Below are positions 54,356 to 63,731 of a DNA stretch of 64,000 bases, piece by piece (position 1 is the first letter of the stretch; each line of letters starts with the position of its first letter). The stretch comes from Dasytiphilus stammeri_G (GTDB lineage: Bacteria; Pseudomonadota; Gammaproteobacteria; Enterobacterales; Enterobacteriaceae): positions 248,001 to 312,000 of the forward strand of contig CP145880.1 of NCBI GenBank assembly GCA_041945105.1. The letters are read 5' to 3'. A model generated the notes under the pieces. It was given only the letters and a program-made list of their open reading frames with translations, was not told the DNA's origin and made no database searches. The translations under genes and the position numbers were made by a program.

Positions 54356-54865
54356 TTACTTTTTTATACGATTAAGAATTTCGAAATAATAACTATGATG
54401 ATTGTTATCATCTGCTGAATGAAATTCTTTAAATATAGAGATCCATTCTTTACGAGAATAAATCGGAAAATAAGTGTCTCCTTCAACTTCTAGATCAATA
54501 TATGTGAGATAAAGCCTGTCAGCGTAGTTTATCATTTGATGATATATATTTCCTCCTCCTATTACCATAATTTCTTTAAAATCCAAATTTAATGCTAAAT
54601 CAAGGGCTAATTTTATTGAAGATACTAATCTAATCGGATTGTTATCAGAAATATTATTCTTAGTAAGAGATTTGCTAACGACAATATTATGTCTTTCTAA
54701 TAAAGGTTTTTTTAATGATTGCCAGGTATAACGTCCCATCATGATTGGTTTGTTAAAAGTATGGTTTTTAAACCAATTTAAGTCGGCTGGTAAATGCCAT
54801 GGAATAGTATTATTTATTCCAATAACATTATTGTTGGCGATTGCTGCAATTAAACTTATTTTCAT
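54356..54865 (-). CDS. folA: Dihydrofolate reductase
   Basis: NADPH-dependent reduction of dihydrofolate to tetrahydrofolate. 169 aa (E. coli 159). ISLIAAIANNNVIGINNTIPWHLPADLNWF includes the Met20-type loop and the catalytic Asp27. IMMGRYTWQSL and EIMVIGGGNIYHQMI bind NADPH, and a few residues are inserted before NNHHSYYFEIL. It works with glyA in one-carbon metabolism. A ~170-bp spacer with no visible gene separates it from nusB. Confidence 0.95.
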   Translation of the reverse strand: MKISLIAAIANNNVIGINNTIPWHLPADLNWFKNHTFNKPIMMGRYTWQSLKKPLLERHNIVVSKSLTKNNISDNNPIRLVSSIKLALDLALNLDFKEIMVIGGGNIYHQMINYADRLYLTYIDLEVEGDTYFPIYSRKEWISIFKEFHSADDNNHHSYYFEILNRIKK

Positions 54866-55039
54866 TAGTTAGCTAACGGTATATGCCAAGAAGCTATTCA
54901 TTCCATCATAGAATAAGTATTTATATCTTAAAACAATGAACATTAAAAATAAATAAATGCAAAAAAAAAAATTCAACATCCATCGTTACCTAAAATAAGT
55001 AAGTATGAGGAAAACTTCCATTATTATAAATTAATAATA

Positions 55040-55495
55040 TTATTTTTTATGTAGATTCGGAGAGATTGGTTTATTTTTAGGGCGTATTTTTATAGTAGCA
55101 TTATCTAATACGGCATTAATAAATTTATGACTATCTTCTGCCCCAAATGCTTTGGCTAATTCTATCCCTTCATTGATTATTACTTTATACGGGATGTTAT
55201 GAAAGTTCATTAATTCAAATAAAGATAATCGTAAAATAGATTTTTCTATGGGTCCTATTTCATGTATATTTCTACTAATATGTTGTTCTATTATTAGATC
55301 TAAATCTTTTTGATAATTTATAACACCTCTTAATAATTCAGTAAAATAAAGTAGGTCTATGTTTTGAAGATCTGATTGAAAAAATAACTGAGCCTCAATG
55401 ACAGCTATGTCATTACCCGATAACTGCCAAGAATAAAGTGCTTGGAGAACATATTCACGTGTACGACGCATTTTACTTTTAGTTAATTTCATCAT
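55040..55495 (-). CDS. nusB: Transcription antitermination factor NusB
   Basis: Binds boxA RNA with S10 in rRNA antitermination. 151 aa from the ATG at 55495 (MMKLTKSKMRRTREYVLQALYSWQ); GGAG lies 7 nt upstream. The frame stays open further back, but only because it reads through tRNA-Phe. IGPIEKSILRLSLFELM and GIELAKAFGAEDSHKFINAVLD are conserved. E. coli NusB has 139 aa; the extra residues are a C-terminal Lys/Asn tail. Probably cotranscribed with tRNA-Phe. Confidence 0.95.
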   Translation of the reverse strand: MMKLTKSKMRRTREYVLQALYSWQLSGNDIAVIEAQLFFQSDLQNIDLLYFTELLRGVINYQKDLDLIIEQHISRNIHEIGPIEKSILRLSLFELMNFHNIPYKVIINEGIELAKAFGAEDSHKFINAVLDNATIKIRPKNKPISPNLHKK

Positions 55496-55551
55496 AATAT
55501 TTCTCCACTCACATATATCTGATTTATTTATTGGAATAAGTACATACATTA

Positions 55552-55627
55552 TGGTGCCTGGAGGTGGAATTGAACCACCGACACAGGGATTTTCAGTCCC
55601 TTGCTCTACCAACTGAGCTATCCAGGC
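55552..55627 (-). tRNA. tRNA-Phe(GAA)
   Basis: 76-nt cloverleaf on the minus strand. Acceptor GCCTGGA pairs with TCCAGGC, D arm AGCTCAGTTGGTAGAGC, anticodon loop CTGAAAATC (GAA), T arm GGTGGTTCAATTCCACC. Unlike the other three tRNAs in the window, its CCA end is encoded. It lies between cutA and nusB on the same strand. Confidence 0.96.
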
Positions 55628-55645
55628 AATTTTTATTATGATTAG

Positions 55646-55969
55646 TTAAATTAATGTTTGAGATATCCATGATAGATATTGTTCATTACCATGTATTATA
55701 GGTAAAACCAATATTTCTGGTATTTGATATGGATGCGTATTTTTAATAACTTGTAATAATTCTTTTTCATGTAAACAGTTAGTTTTTATTAACATTTGAA
55801 CTTCGGTAGTTTTTTGAATTTCGTCGTTCCAATAAAATAAAGATTTAGCATTCATCCAATATGTTATACAAGCCGCAATTTTTCTGGATAATAATTTATT
55901 GGATATTTTTAGCGCCCATTCTTCATTAGGTACAGTACATAATATAATAATAGCTTTATCATTATTCAT
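55646..55969 (-). CDS. cutA: CutA family protein
   Basis: Small trimeric ferredoxin-like-fold protein, 107 aa (E. coli 112). IIILCTVPNEEWALKISNKLL, RKIAACITYW, LFYWNDEIQKTTEVQMLIKT and HPYQIPEILVLPIIHGNEQYLSWI match E. coli CutA. The family was linked to divalent-cation tolerance but its exact role is not settled. It is 26 bp downstream of gyrA and upstream of tRNA-Phe. Confidence 0.93.
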   Translation of the reverse strand: MNNDKAIIILCTVPNEEWALKISNKLLSRKIAACITYWMNAKSLFYWNDEIQKTTEVQMLIKTNCLHEKELLQVIKNTHPYQIPEILVLPIIHGNEQYLSWISQTLI

Positions 55970-55995
55970 AAGGATTTACTTGTTAGTGCTTTTTT

Positions 55996-58557
55996 TTAGG
56001 ATGGATTATTTCTAGTTGGTTCAACTATTCGTTGTAATCCAACGACATGTTCATTTAGTGAAGTACGTATTAAAACTACACCTTGAGTATTGCGTGCTAC
56101 AATACTCACTTCTACAACTCTAGTACGAACTAAAGTTCCCGCATCCGTTATTATCATAATTTCATCACAGCTATCAACTTGAACTGCACCAACTACACTA
56201 CCATTACGCTTAGTAACTTTTATAGAAATGACACCCTGTGTAGCCCTGGATTTTACCGGGTATTCATCAATAGCTGTTCTTTTTCCATATCCATTTTTAG
56301 TAACTGTTAGTATTTCTCCTTTATTCTGTGGAATAATTAAGGAAACTACTCGATCTCCTGAAGATATTTTAATACCACGTACTCCAGTGGATGTTCTACC
56401 CATTGATCGCACTGATTGTTCGTGAAAACGTACTACTTTCCCTGTAGCTGAAAATAACATAACATCATTAGTTCCATTAGTGAAATTTACTCCTATAAGT
56501 TCATCCTCTTGATTTAAATTAATAGCAATTATACCAGTATTCCTTGACGTATTTAATTCCGTTAGAGGAGTTTTTTTTACTAAACCCTTTGCAGTAGCCA
56601 TAAAAACATGTTTTCCATATAGATTATCATGAACTGGGAGAATAGCGGTAATTCTCTCATTAGATATTAATGGCAAAATATTAACTATTGGACGACCTTT
56701 GGCACCCCGAGTTGCTTCCGGCAATTGATATACTTTGAGCCAGTATAATCTACCAACACTAGAGAAGCATAGAATAGAATCATGACTATTTGCAACTAAC
56801 AATTGTTCTATATAATCTTGTCCTTTTTTTATACGAGTAGCTGATTTACCTTTTCCCCCTCGATGTTGGGCTTCATACTCTGATAAGGGTTGATATTTTA
56901 CATATCCTAGATGTGATAAAGTTACTACTACCGGAACATTATTAATAAGATCTTGAAGATCGATATTAACAGTTTTTGTAATAATTTCAGTCCGACGTTT
57001 GTCATAAAACTGATCACGAATTTCGATTAATTCTTTAGAAATCAATTTCATTAGCTGTTCAGAATTTTTAAGTATCTGAGATAACTGTTTAATTGTTTTC
57101 AACAGATAATTATATTCATCTAGTAAATTTTTCTGTTCTAAACTAGTAAGTTTATTTAATCTTAAATCTAAGATGGCTTGAGTTTGTGTTTTTGACAAAT
57201 GATATTTTTTATCATAAATTTCATTAATTTTTGGTTCATGACTACTAATATTATTAGATGGAATTTTCAAAGAATTTTGTATAATGATAGGAAGATCACG
57301 TACGTCCCAAGATTGTGATAAAAGTATAGATTTAGCTTCTATAACATTTTTGCTATTCCGAATGATTTCTATTATTTTATCGATATTCATTAAGGCAATG
57401 ATTAAACCTTGTAAAATATGAGCACTATTGCGGGTTTTATTTAAATCGTAAATAGTCCGACGTATAACTACTTCACGCCTATGATGAATAAAAGCAGCTA
57501 TCATATCTTTTAAACTAAGGAGTTGTGGTTTACCATCATCTAAAGCTACCATATTAATATTAAAAGAAATTTGTAATGGAGTTAAATTATAAAGATGATT
57601 CAATACAATTTCTCCAATAAAGTCACGTTTAATTTCAATAAAAATCCTGGTACCATCTTTGTCGGATTCGTCACGTAATGTATTAATACCTTCAATACGT
57701 TTGTCTTTAATTAACTCTGCAATTTTTTCTATTAGACGAGCTTTATTTACTTGATAAGGAATTTCATAACAAATGATAGTTTCACGTCCAGTTTTAGGAT
57801 CTTGTTCTATTTTACAGCGCGCTCTCAAAGTAATTTGACCACGTCCCGTGTTATATGCTTCTTCAATACCATTGCTACCATTAATAATTGCAGCAGTAGG
57901 AAAATCTGGGCCCGGAATATATTTCATCAATTCTTTGATACCAATCTGATTGTTATCAATATAAGCTAAACACCCATTAATAATTTCACTTAAATTGTGA
58001 GGGGGGATATTAGTAGCCATTCCTACAGCAATTCCAGAACAACCATTTATTAATAAATTTGGAATTTTGGTTGGAAACACTTCAGGAATATGTTCGTTTC
58101 CATCATAGTTAAGTACAAATTTAACGGTTTCTTTTTCCAAATCTGCTAAAAGTTCATGGGCAATTTTTGCCATACGTACTTCTGTATAACGCATGGCAGC
58201 CGCAGGATCTCCATCAATTGATCCAAAATTTCCTTGACCATCAACTAATATATAACGCAGAGAAAAGGATTGTGCCATCCTAACTAAAGCATCATATACT
58301 GCCATATCTCCATGAGGATGATATTTTCCAATCACGTCACCTACTATTCGAGCAGACTTTTTATAGGGTTTATTCCAATTATTACCAAGTATATGCATAG
58401 CATAAAGCACACGACGATGCACAGGTTTAAGTCCGTCTCTAATATCCGGTAATGCTCGTCCAATAATAACAGACATAGCATAATCTAAATAAGAATGTTC
58501 AAGTTCTTCTTCAAGATCAATTGGTACAATTTCACTACCGCTGGCAAAGTTGCTCAT
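55996..58557 (-). CDS. gyrA: DNA gyrase subunit A
   Basis: Cuts and rejoins DNA in ATP-driven negative supercoiling with GyrB. 853 aa (E. coli 875). The breakage-reunion domain holds RPVHRRVLYAM, the quinolone-determining region KYHPHGDMAVYDALVRMAQ and the catalytic Tyr in AAAMRYTE. The C-terminal beta-pinwheel has the GyrA box as QHRGGKG (E. coli QRRGGKG). The acidic tail is missing, which explains the shorter length. The residue at E. coli position 83 is Met instead of Ser; Asp87 is kept. Confidence 0.97.
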   Translation of the reverse strand: MSNFASGSEIVPIDLEEELEHSYLDYAMSVIIGRALPDIRDGLKPVHRRVLYAMHILGNNWNKPYKKSARIVGDVIGKYHPHGDMAVYDALVRMAQSFSLRYILVDGQGNFGSIDGDPAAAMRYTEVRMAKIAHELLADLEKETVKFVLNYDGNEHIPEVFPTKIPNLLINGCSGIAVGMATNIPPHNLSEIINGCLAYIDNNQIGIKELMKYIPGPDFPTAAIINGSNGIEEAYNTGRGQITLRARCKIEQDPKTGRETIICYEIPYQVNKARLIEKIAELIKDKRIEGINTLRDESDKDGTRIFIEIKRDFIGEIVLNHLYNLTPLQISFNINMVALDDGKPQLLSLKDMIAAFIHHRREVVIRRTIYDLNKTRNSAHILQGLIIALMNIDKIIEIIRNSKNVIEAKSILLSQSWDVRDLPIIIQNSLKIPSNNISSHEPKINEIYDKKYHLSKTQTQAILDLRLNKLTSLEQKNLLDEYNYLLKTIKQLSQILKNSEQLMKLISKELIEIRDQFYDKRRTEIITKTVNIDLQDLINNVPVVVTLSHLGYVKYQPLSEYEAQHRGGKGKSATRIKKGQDYIEQLLVANSHDSILCFSSVGRLYWLKVYQLPEATRGAKGRPIVNILPLISNERITAILPVHDNLYGKHVFMATAKGLVKKTPLTELNTSRNTGIIAINLNQEDELIGVNFTNGTNDVMLFSATGKVVRFHEQSVRSMGRTSTGVRGIKISSGDRVVSLIIPQNKGEILTVTKNGYGKRTAIDEYPVKSRATQGVISIKVTKRNGSVVGAVQVDSCDEIMIITDAGTLVRTRVVEVSIVARNTQGVVLIRTSLNEHVVGLQRIVEPTRNNPS

Positions 58558-58735
58558 AGAGCTATAATTCCTCTGTGTTTATCTAACATGAAGGCTGATT
58601 TTTAAAAAACATCATGAATTATATCATTTTATAATTCATAAAGACAATGTAATTAATCTAGAGAAGATAAATGTAGAAAATAGAAAACTGATTTAGTATA
58701 TTAAAAAATTATTAATTCATTTATAGTGATTTGCA

Positions 58736-59188
58736 ATGGCAGATAATGAATATTGGATGAGATATGCTTTAAAATTAGCTAATTATGCATTGCAAGTAGG
58801 TGAAGTACCAGTAGGAGCAGTTTTAGTTCGTTCCAATAAAATCCTGAGTGAAGGTTGGAATTGTTCCATTAAGAGTCATGATCCTACTGGTCATGCTGAA
58901 ATTTTAGCATTACGTCGAGCTGGAATAGCATTAAAAAATTATAGGTTACTTAATACTACGCTTTATGTTACACTAGAACCTTGTATGATGTGTATAGGTG
59001 CCATTGTACATAGTCGCATTAAACATTTAGTTTTTGGAGCCCGTGAAAATACATTTAGAACTGCCAGTTTTTTATTGAAACAAACCGATTTGTTCAATCA
59101 TCAAGTGAAAATCACGGGAGATATTCTTAACGTTGATTGTGCTAATTTGTTGAAAAATTTTTTTAAACATCGACGTCATAAACAATAG
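58736..59188 (+). CDS. tadA: tRNA-specific adenosine deaminase TadA
   Basis: Makes inosine at position 34 of tRNA-Arg(ACG). 150 aa (E. coli 167). The zinc site is visible as GHAEILALRRAG (His and catalytic Glu, about residue 57) and LEPCMMCIGAIVHSRI (two Cys, about 85). It begins MADNEYWMRYALKLANYA. The gene is divergent from gyrA over 178 bp and lies 30 bp before glyA, consistent with the E. coli order after loss of purL and neighbours. Confidence 0.95.
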   Translation: MADNEYWMRYALKLANYALQVGEVPVGAVLVRSNKILSEGWNCSIKSHDPTGHAEILALRRAGIALKNYRLLNTTLYVTLEPCMMCIGAIVHSRIKHLVFGARENTFRTASFLLKQTDLFNHQVKITGDILNVDCANLLKNFFKHRRHKQ

Positions 59189-59218
59189 AATTTTTTTAGA
59201 ATGTATGATTGATTTACC

Positions 59219-60472
59219 ATGATAAAAGATAAAATAAAGATTGCTGATTATGATCCAGAAATAGGGTTATTTTTACAACAAGAAAAATTCCGGCAGGAAA
59301 ATAGTATTAACTTAATTGCTTCTGAGAACTATGCTAGTTTTAGTGTTATGCAAGCGCAAGGGTCAGAATTAACTAATAAATATGCTGAAGGTTATCCAGG
59401 TAAAAGATATTATGGTGGTTGTGAATATGTAGATCTGATAGAGCAGTTAGCAATAAATCGAGCTAAGGTTTTATTTAATGCCGATTATGCTAATGTGCAA
59501 CCACATTCTGGCTCTCAAGCTAATTTTGCAGTTTATCATGCTTTACTACAACCTGGAGATATGATTCTCAGTATGAATATAACTCATGGGGGTCATTTAA
59601 CTCATGGATGTTCATCGAATTTTTCGGGTAAAAATTATAAAGTTATACATTACGGCACTAATGTTGAAGGAGATATTGATTACTCTCAATTAGAGGATTT
59701 AGCTAAATCTTTTCAACCTAAGATGATCATTGGAGGTTTTTCAGCTTGGTCAGGAAGAGCGGATTGGGCTAAGATGCGTAAGATTAGTGAGAGTGTTAAA
59801 GCATTTTTATTAGTAGATATGTCTCACATAGCTGGATTAGTTGCTGCAGGAGTTTATCCTAGTCCTTTACAAGACGCACATGTTGTAACAACTACTACAC
59901 ATAAGACTCTGGGTGGACCTAGGGGTGGATTAATATTAGCACAAGGAGGTAGTGAGGATTTATATCAAAAACTTAATTCAGCTGTATTTCCGGGACAGCA
60001 AGGTGGTCCGTTGATGCATATTATTGCAGGTAAAGCGATTGCCTTTAAGGAAGCAATGGAACCAGAGTTTCGAAAATATCAACATCAAGTAATAAAAAAT
60101 GCACAAGCAATGGTTGAAGTATTTGTAAAGAGAAATTATAAGGTTGTAGGAGGTCGTACATTAAATCATATGTTTTTACTAGATTTACGTAGCAAAAATC
60201 TTACTGGCAAACAAGCGAATACGCTTTTGAATCAAGCTAATATTATAGTTAATAAAAATAATATACCTGATGATCCCCAAAGTGCATTCATTACATCTGG
60301 TATTCGTATAGGATCAGCTGCAATTACTCGTCGGGGTTTAAAAGAAATACAAGTGCAAAAAATTGCCGGATGGATTTGCGATATTATAAATAATAGAAAT
60401 GATTTACATACAGTTAAAAGAGTTAAAGAAGAAGTATTGTCTCTTTGTATGAAATATCCTATATATGGATAA
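59219..60472 (+). CDS. glyA: Serine hydroxymethyltransferase
   Basis: PLP enzyme that interconverts serine and glycine and supplies methylene-tetrahydrofolate. 417 aa, as in E. coli. SENYASFSVMQAQGSELTNKYAEGYPGKRYYGGCE, the PLP lysine in TTTTHKTLGGPRGG (about residue 229) and GIRIGSAAITRRG are conserved. Downstream is a 34-nt-loop inverted repeat, probably its terminator, and then the decayed iscR. Confidence 0.97.
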   Translation: MIKDKIKIADYDPEIGLFLQQEKFRQENSINLIASENYASFSVMQAQGSELTNKYAEGYPGKRYYGGCEYVDLIEQLAINRAKVLFNADYANVQPHSGSQANFAVYHALLQPGDMILSMNITHGGHLTHGCSSNFSGKNYKVIHYGTNVEGDIDYSQLEDLAKSFQPKMIIGGFSAWSGRADWAKMRKISESVKAFLLVDMSHIAGLVAAGVYPSPLQDAHVVTTTTHKTLGGPRGGLILAQGGSEDLYQKLNSAVFPGQQGGPLMHIIAGKAIAFKEAMEPEFRKYQHQVIKNAQAMVEVFVKRNYKVVGGRTLNHMFLLDLRSKNLTGKQANTLLNQANIIVNKNNIPDDPQSAFITSGIRIGSAAITRRGLKEIQVQKIAGWICDIINNRNDLHTVKRVKEEVLSLCMKYPIYG

Positions 60473-60528
60473 AATTAATTATTAAGTCAATAAACAGTTC
60501 GGATACGACATAAAATCATAATAAAAAA

Positions 60529-60587
60529 AACCTTTTGGTTTTAACGGAAAGACGTATTGATATGGCAATAGCAAAAGGTTGAATTTT
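60529..60587 (+). terminator. Candidate terminator after glyA
   Basis: AACCTTTTG (60529-60537) and CAAAAGGTT (60572-60580) are exact complements, and the second arm is followed by GAATTTTTT. The 34-nt loop is long for an intrinsic terminator and may fold further. A second short stem follows (TAGTTGA 60606-60612 / TCAACTA 60622-60628). The placement 56 bp after glyA suits a terminator. Confidence 0.5.
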
Positions 60588-60691
60588 TTAGGAATATTCA
60601 ATCTATAGTTGACTATTTAAATCAACTATGACACATTTATCTCTATAATCACCTATAAGGTATAAAATATTTTTTAGGTAATTGTTAAAAC

Positions 60692-61047
60692 ATGAGACTA
60701 ACATCTAATGTTGCAATTTATTAATAGATATTCAGAGCATCAAGGAATATCTATTAATGATTTATCAAAATTATTGACTATTTTGTGTCAAGATAAATAA
60801 GGATCTAGTCTTCGTGACCTGGTGAAGTAAGGTTATTTATTATTAGGTAAAGAAGTCGTAGATGAGATTACTATTGATTTTATTAGTTCAATAATAAAGG
60901 TTGTTAACGAGTCCATATATGCAAGCCAAGCAACTAAGGGTTGAGTATAAACCAGCCGTAATAATAAAAGTTTAACTTTTAATTAATATTAATGAATTTA
61001 GAAAAGATATTTCTTTAGCTGAATTAGTTAAAAATAATATTTCCTAA
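60692..61047 (+). pseudogene. iscR: Decayed iscR (Fe-S cluster regulator)
   Basis: The relic starts MRLTSN like E. coli IscR, then has a deletion and stops. A second frame resumes with HQGISINDLSKLLTIL (E. coli RQGISLSYLEQLFSRL), then after stops SSLRDLVK (SSVRGPGG), GYLLLGKEV (GYLLGKDA) and ITIDFISSIIKVVNES (IAVGEVISAVDES). The last piece is ISLAELVKNN (ITLGELVNNQ), ending at 61047. At least four in-frame stops and a frameshift rule out function. Only fragments of the cluster Cys region remain. The position directly upstream of iscS is ancestral. The remaining 61048-61142 holds no gene; the iscS ribosome site (ACGGAGTTTTTGAATG) resembles E. coli. Confidence 0.9.
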
Positions 61048-61142
61048 ATTTAGGAATTAATCACACACAATTAACATTAATTAGTAAGTAAGTGACATTG
61101 AGAAAAATTCTTTAAAATTAATACCGGTAACGGAGTTTTTGA

Positions 61143-62357
61143 ATGAAATTACCAATTTATTTGGATTATTCAGCAACCACACCAATTGATCCCCGTGTGA
61201 TGGAAAAAATGATACTTTATATGACTCCAGAAGGGATTTTTGGGAATCCTGCTTCTCGTTCGCATCGTTTTGGATGGCAAGCTGAAGAAGCTGTAGATAT
61301 AGCTCGTAATCAAATTGCAGATTTAATTGGATCAGATCCTCGGGAAATAATTTTTACTTCAGGAGCAACTGAATCAAATAACCTGGCAATCAAAGGTATA
61401 GCTAATTTTTATAAAAAAAAAGGTAACCATATTATTACCAGTAAAATAGAACATAAAGCAGTATTAGATACCTGTCGTCAATTAGAACGTGAAGGTTTTA
61501 TTGTTACTTATTTATCCCCATTAAAAAATGGAATCATTGATCTAAAAAAATTACAAGCAGAAATACGACCAAATACGATTCTCGTATCAATTATGCATGT
61601 TAATAATGAAATAGGCATTATTCAAGATATTAGTAAGATTGGTGAATTTTGTCGTCAAAATAATATTTTTTATCATGTTGATGCTACTCAAAGTGTAGGA
61701 AAGTTACCTATTAATTTAACGAATTTAAAAATAGATTTATTATCTTTTTCTGCACATAAAATTTATGGTCCAAAAGGAATTGGAGTCTTATATGTACGTC
61801 GTAAACCTCGTGTTCGCTTAGAAGCTCAAATACATGGTGGTGGTCATGAACGTGGATTAAGATCTGGAACATTGCCAGTACATCAAATTGTGGGGATGGG
61901 TGAAGCATGTTGTATTGCAAAAGAAACTATGATTAGTGAAATGGAGCGTTTAAGTCAATTACGTAATTTACTCTGGAATGGAATAAAAAATATTGAAGAA
62001 GTTTATTTAAATAGTATTATTGAACTTAGTATACCTAATATATTAAATGTTAGCTTTAATTATATAGAAGGTGAATCATTAATTATGGCGCTGAAAGATT
62101 TAGCAGTATCTTCAGGTTCTGCTTGTACTTCAGCAAGTTTAGAACCTTCTTATGTACTTAAAGCCTTAGGCATAAATGACGAGCTAGCTCATAGTTCTAT
62201 TCGTTTTTCTCTAGGACGTTTTACTACCACACAGGAAATCGATTATACGATTGCGTTAGTATCTAAATCTATTGATCGTTTACGAGAACTATCTCCTTTA
62301 TGGGAAATGTATAAAAAAGGAATAGATATTAATAGTATTAACTGGATCTGTAATTAA
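61143..62357 (+). CDS. iscS: Cysteine desulfurase IscS
   Basis: PLP enzyme that takes sulfur from cysteine for Fe-S clusters and for thiolated tRNA (through TusA). 404 aa, as in E. coli. YLDYSATTPIDPRV, FTSGATESNNLAIKG, PLP Lys in LSFSAHKIYGPKGIGV (about residue 206), and the active-site Cys in SSGSACTSASLEPSYVL (about 328) are present. The C-terminus ends MYKKGIDINSINW, the IscU/TusA contact. First intact gene of the isc operon. Confidence 0.98.
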   Translation: MKLPIYLDYSATTPIDPRVMEKMILYMTPEGIFGNPASRSHRFGWQAEEAVDIARNQIADLIGSDPREIIFTSGATESNNLAIKGIANFYKKKGNHIITSKIEHKAVLDTCRQLEREGFIVTYLSPLKNGIIDLKKLQAEIRPNTILVSIMHVNNEIGIIQDISKIGEFCRQNNIFYHVDATQSVGKLPINLTNLKIDLLSFSAHKIYGPKGIGVLYVRRKPRVRLEAQIHGGGHERGLRSGTLPVHQIVGMGEACCIAKETMISEMERLSQLRNLLWNGIKNIEEVYLNSIIELSIPNILNVSFNYIEGESLIMALKDLAVSSGSACTSASLEPSYVLKALGINDELAHSSIRFSLGRFTTTQEIDYTIALVSKSIDRLRELSPLWEMYKKGIDINSINWICN

Positions 62358-62413
62358 AAGATCTATCATACATAAATAATAAATTGAGAGTAATAATAAA
62401 GGAAGGTTAATAT

Positions 62414-62806
62414 ATGGCTTATAGCAAAAAAGTTATTGATCATTATGAAAATCCTCGTAATGTTGGATCATTAGATAGTTCAGATTCTTCGGTTGGAAGT
62501 GGTATGGTTGGTGCACCAGCTTGTGGTGATGTAATGAAATTACAAATTAAAGTAGATAAGAATGGTATTATTAAAGATGCACGATTTAAAACTTATGGAT
62601 GTGGTTCGGCTATAGCTTCTAGTTCATTAGTGACGGAATTAGTAAAAGGAAAGTCTTTGGACGAAGCTGAATCAATCAAAAATATTCATATTGCGCAAGA
62701 GTTAGAGTTACCTCCAGTGAAAATTCATTGCTCTATTTTAGCCGAAGATGCAATTAAAGCAGCTATTGCGGATTATAAGAGCAAACAAAATAACATAAAA
62801 AGTTAA
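62414..62806 (+). CDS. iscU: Fe-S cluster scaffold IscU
   Basis: Scaffold on which clusters are built. 130 aa (E. coli 128). The three ligand Cys are in GAPACGDVMKLQI, TYGCGSAIASSSL and VKIHCSILAEDAIKAA. The LPPVK motif recognised by HscA is present just before the last one. AAGGAAGG lies upstream of the ATG. Adjacent iscA follows after 9 bp. Confidence 0.98.
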   Translation: MAYSKKVIDHYENPRNVGSLDSSDSSVGSGMVGAPACGDVMKLQIKVDKNGIIKDARFKTYGCGSAIASSSLVTELVKGKSLDEAESIKNIHIAQELELPPVKIHCSILAEDAIKAAIADYKSKQNNIKS

Positions 62807-62815
62807 GGTCAAATA

Positions 62816-63139
62816 ATGTCCATTACTTTAAGTGAAAGTGCCGTTATACAAATTTGCTATTTATTAAGTAAAAGAGGAAAAGGATTAGGTATACGTTTAG
62901 GAGTTCGTACTTCTGGTTGCACTGGTTTGGCTTATGTTATGGAGTTTGTAGATGAATTAAAAGAAGATGATATGATTGTGGAAGAAAAAAACCTGAAGAT
63001 TTTCATAAATAAAAAAGATTTTTTATATTTAAATGGAACTGAATTAGATTTCATAAGAGAAGGGTTGAACGAAGGTTTTAAATTCAACAACCCAAATGTT
63101 AAATATAAATGTGGTTGTGGTAAAAGCTTTAGTGTTTAA
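62816..63139 (+). CDS. iscA: A-type Fe-S carrier IscA
   Basis: 107 aa, as in E. coli. MSITLSESAV, GVRTSGCTGLAYVMEFVDE, LDFIREGLNEGFKFNNPNVK and the C-terminal CGCGKSFSV carry the three Cys ligands. It differs clearly from the ErpA at 19.7 kb, so both A-type carriers are kept. Part of iscS-iscU-iscA-hscB-hscA. Confidence 0.97.
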   Translation: MSITLSESAVIQICYLLSKRGKGLGIRLGVRTSGCTGLAYVMEFVDELKEDDMIVEEKNLKIFINKKDFLYLNGTELDFIREGLNEGFKFNNPNVKYKCGCGKSFSV

Positions 63140-63165
63140 TATTTAATGGTTGGAATCCAATATTT

Positions 63166-63705
63166 ATGTTAGTAGATAATCTAACTAATTTTGATAGTAC
63201 GAATTATTTTGATCTTTTTGGATTACCAGTAAGATTTGATCTGGATCAAAAATTGCTCGCTATGCGATTTTATAAATTACAACAGCAATTTCATCCAGAT
63301 AATAATAAATCTGCAATAGAAAAAAACATTTGTTTAAAGCGATGTGCTTTAATAAATAAAGCTTGGCAAATCTTACGTCACCCTTTATCACGATCCTTGT
63401 ATATACTTTCTATTTATGGTTTTGATATTGGTAATGAATCTTCTATTACAGATCTGAGTTTTTTAAACGAACAATTAAAGTTACGGGAAGAATGTGAAAA
63501 AATTGAACAGCAACTTAATGAAGTCATTTTAAATAATTTCATTAATAAAATTAATACTTTAGTCAGTAAACTTACTGTACAAATAGAAAAACAAATGGAA
63601 TATCAAAAATGGGACGAAGCTGTCAAAACAGTGCAAAAACTCCAATTTTTAACTAAACTTCGTCATCATCTGGATGACTTAGAGAATCGTTTATTTAATT
63701 TTTAA
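63166..63705 (+). CDS. hscB: Co-chaperone HscB
   Basis: J-domain protein that brings IscU to HscA. 179 aa (E. coli 171). The J domain (about residues 12-80) has the HPD motif in QQQFHPDNNKS and INKAWQILRHPLSRSLYIL. The C-terminal three-helix IscU-binding domain has FLNEQLKLREECEKIE and ends LDDLENRLFNF. It sits 26 bp after iscA and 26 bp before hscA. Confidence 0.95.
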   Translation: MLVDNLTNFDSTNYFDLFGLPVRFDLDQKLLAMRFYKLQQQFHPDNNKSAIEKNICLKRCALINKAWQILRHPLSRSLYILSIYGFDIGNESSITDLSFLNEQLKLREECEKIEQQLNEVILNNFINKINTLVSKLTVQIEKQMEYQKWDEAVKTVQKLQFLTKLRHHLDDLENRLFNF

Positions 63706-63731
63706 CAAATGATCTTAAAACCGTACAACAC

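Noticed and set aside
54866..55039. Possible gene or relic between folA and nusB
   Set aside because: Six-frame reading by eye shows only short AT-rich fragments without recognisable similarity.
55496..55612. N-terminal extension of nusB to 55612
   Set aside because: The extra codons are a translation of tRNA-Phe; the ribosome site and family alignment support 55495.
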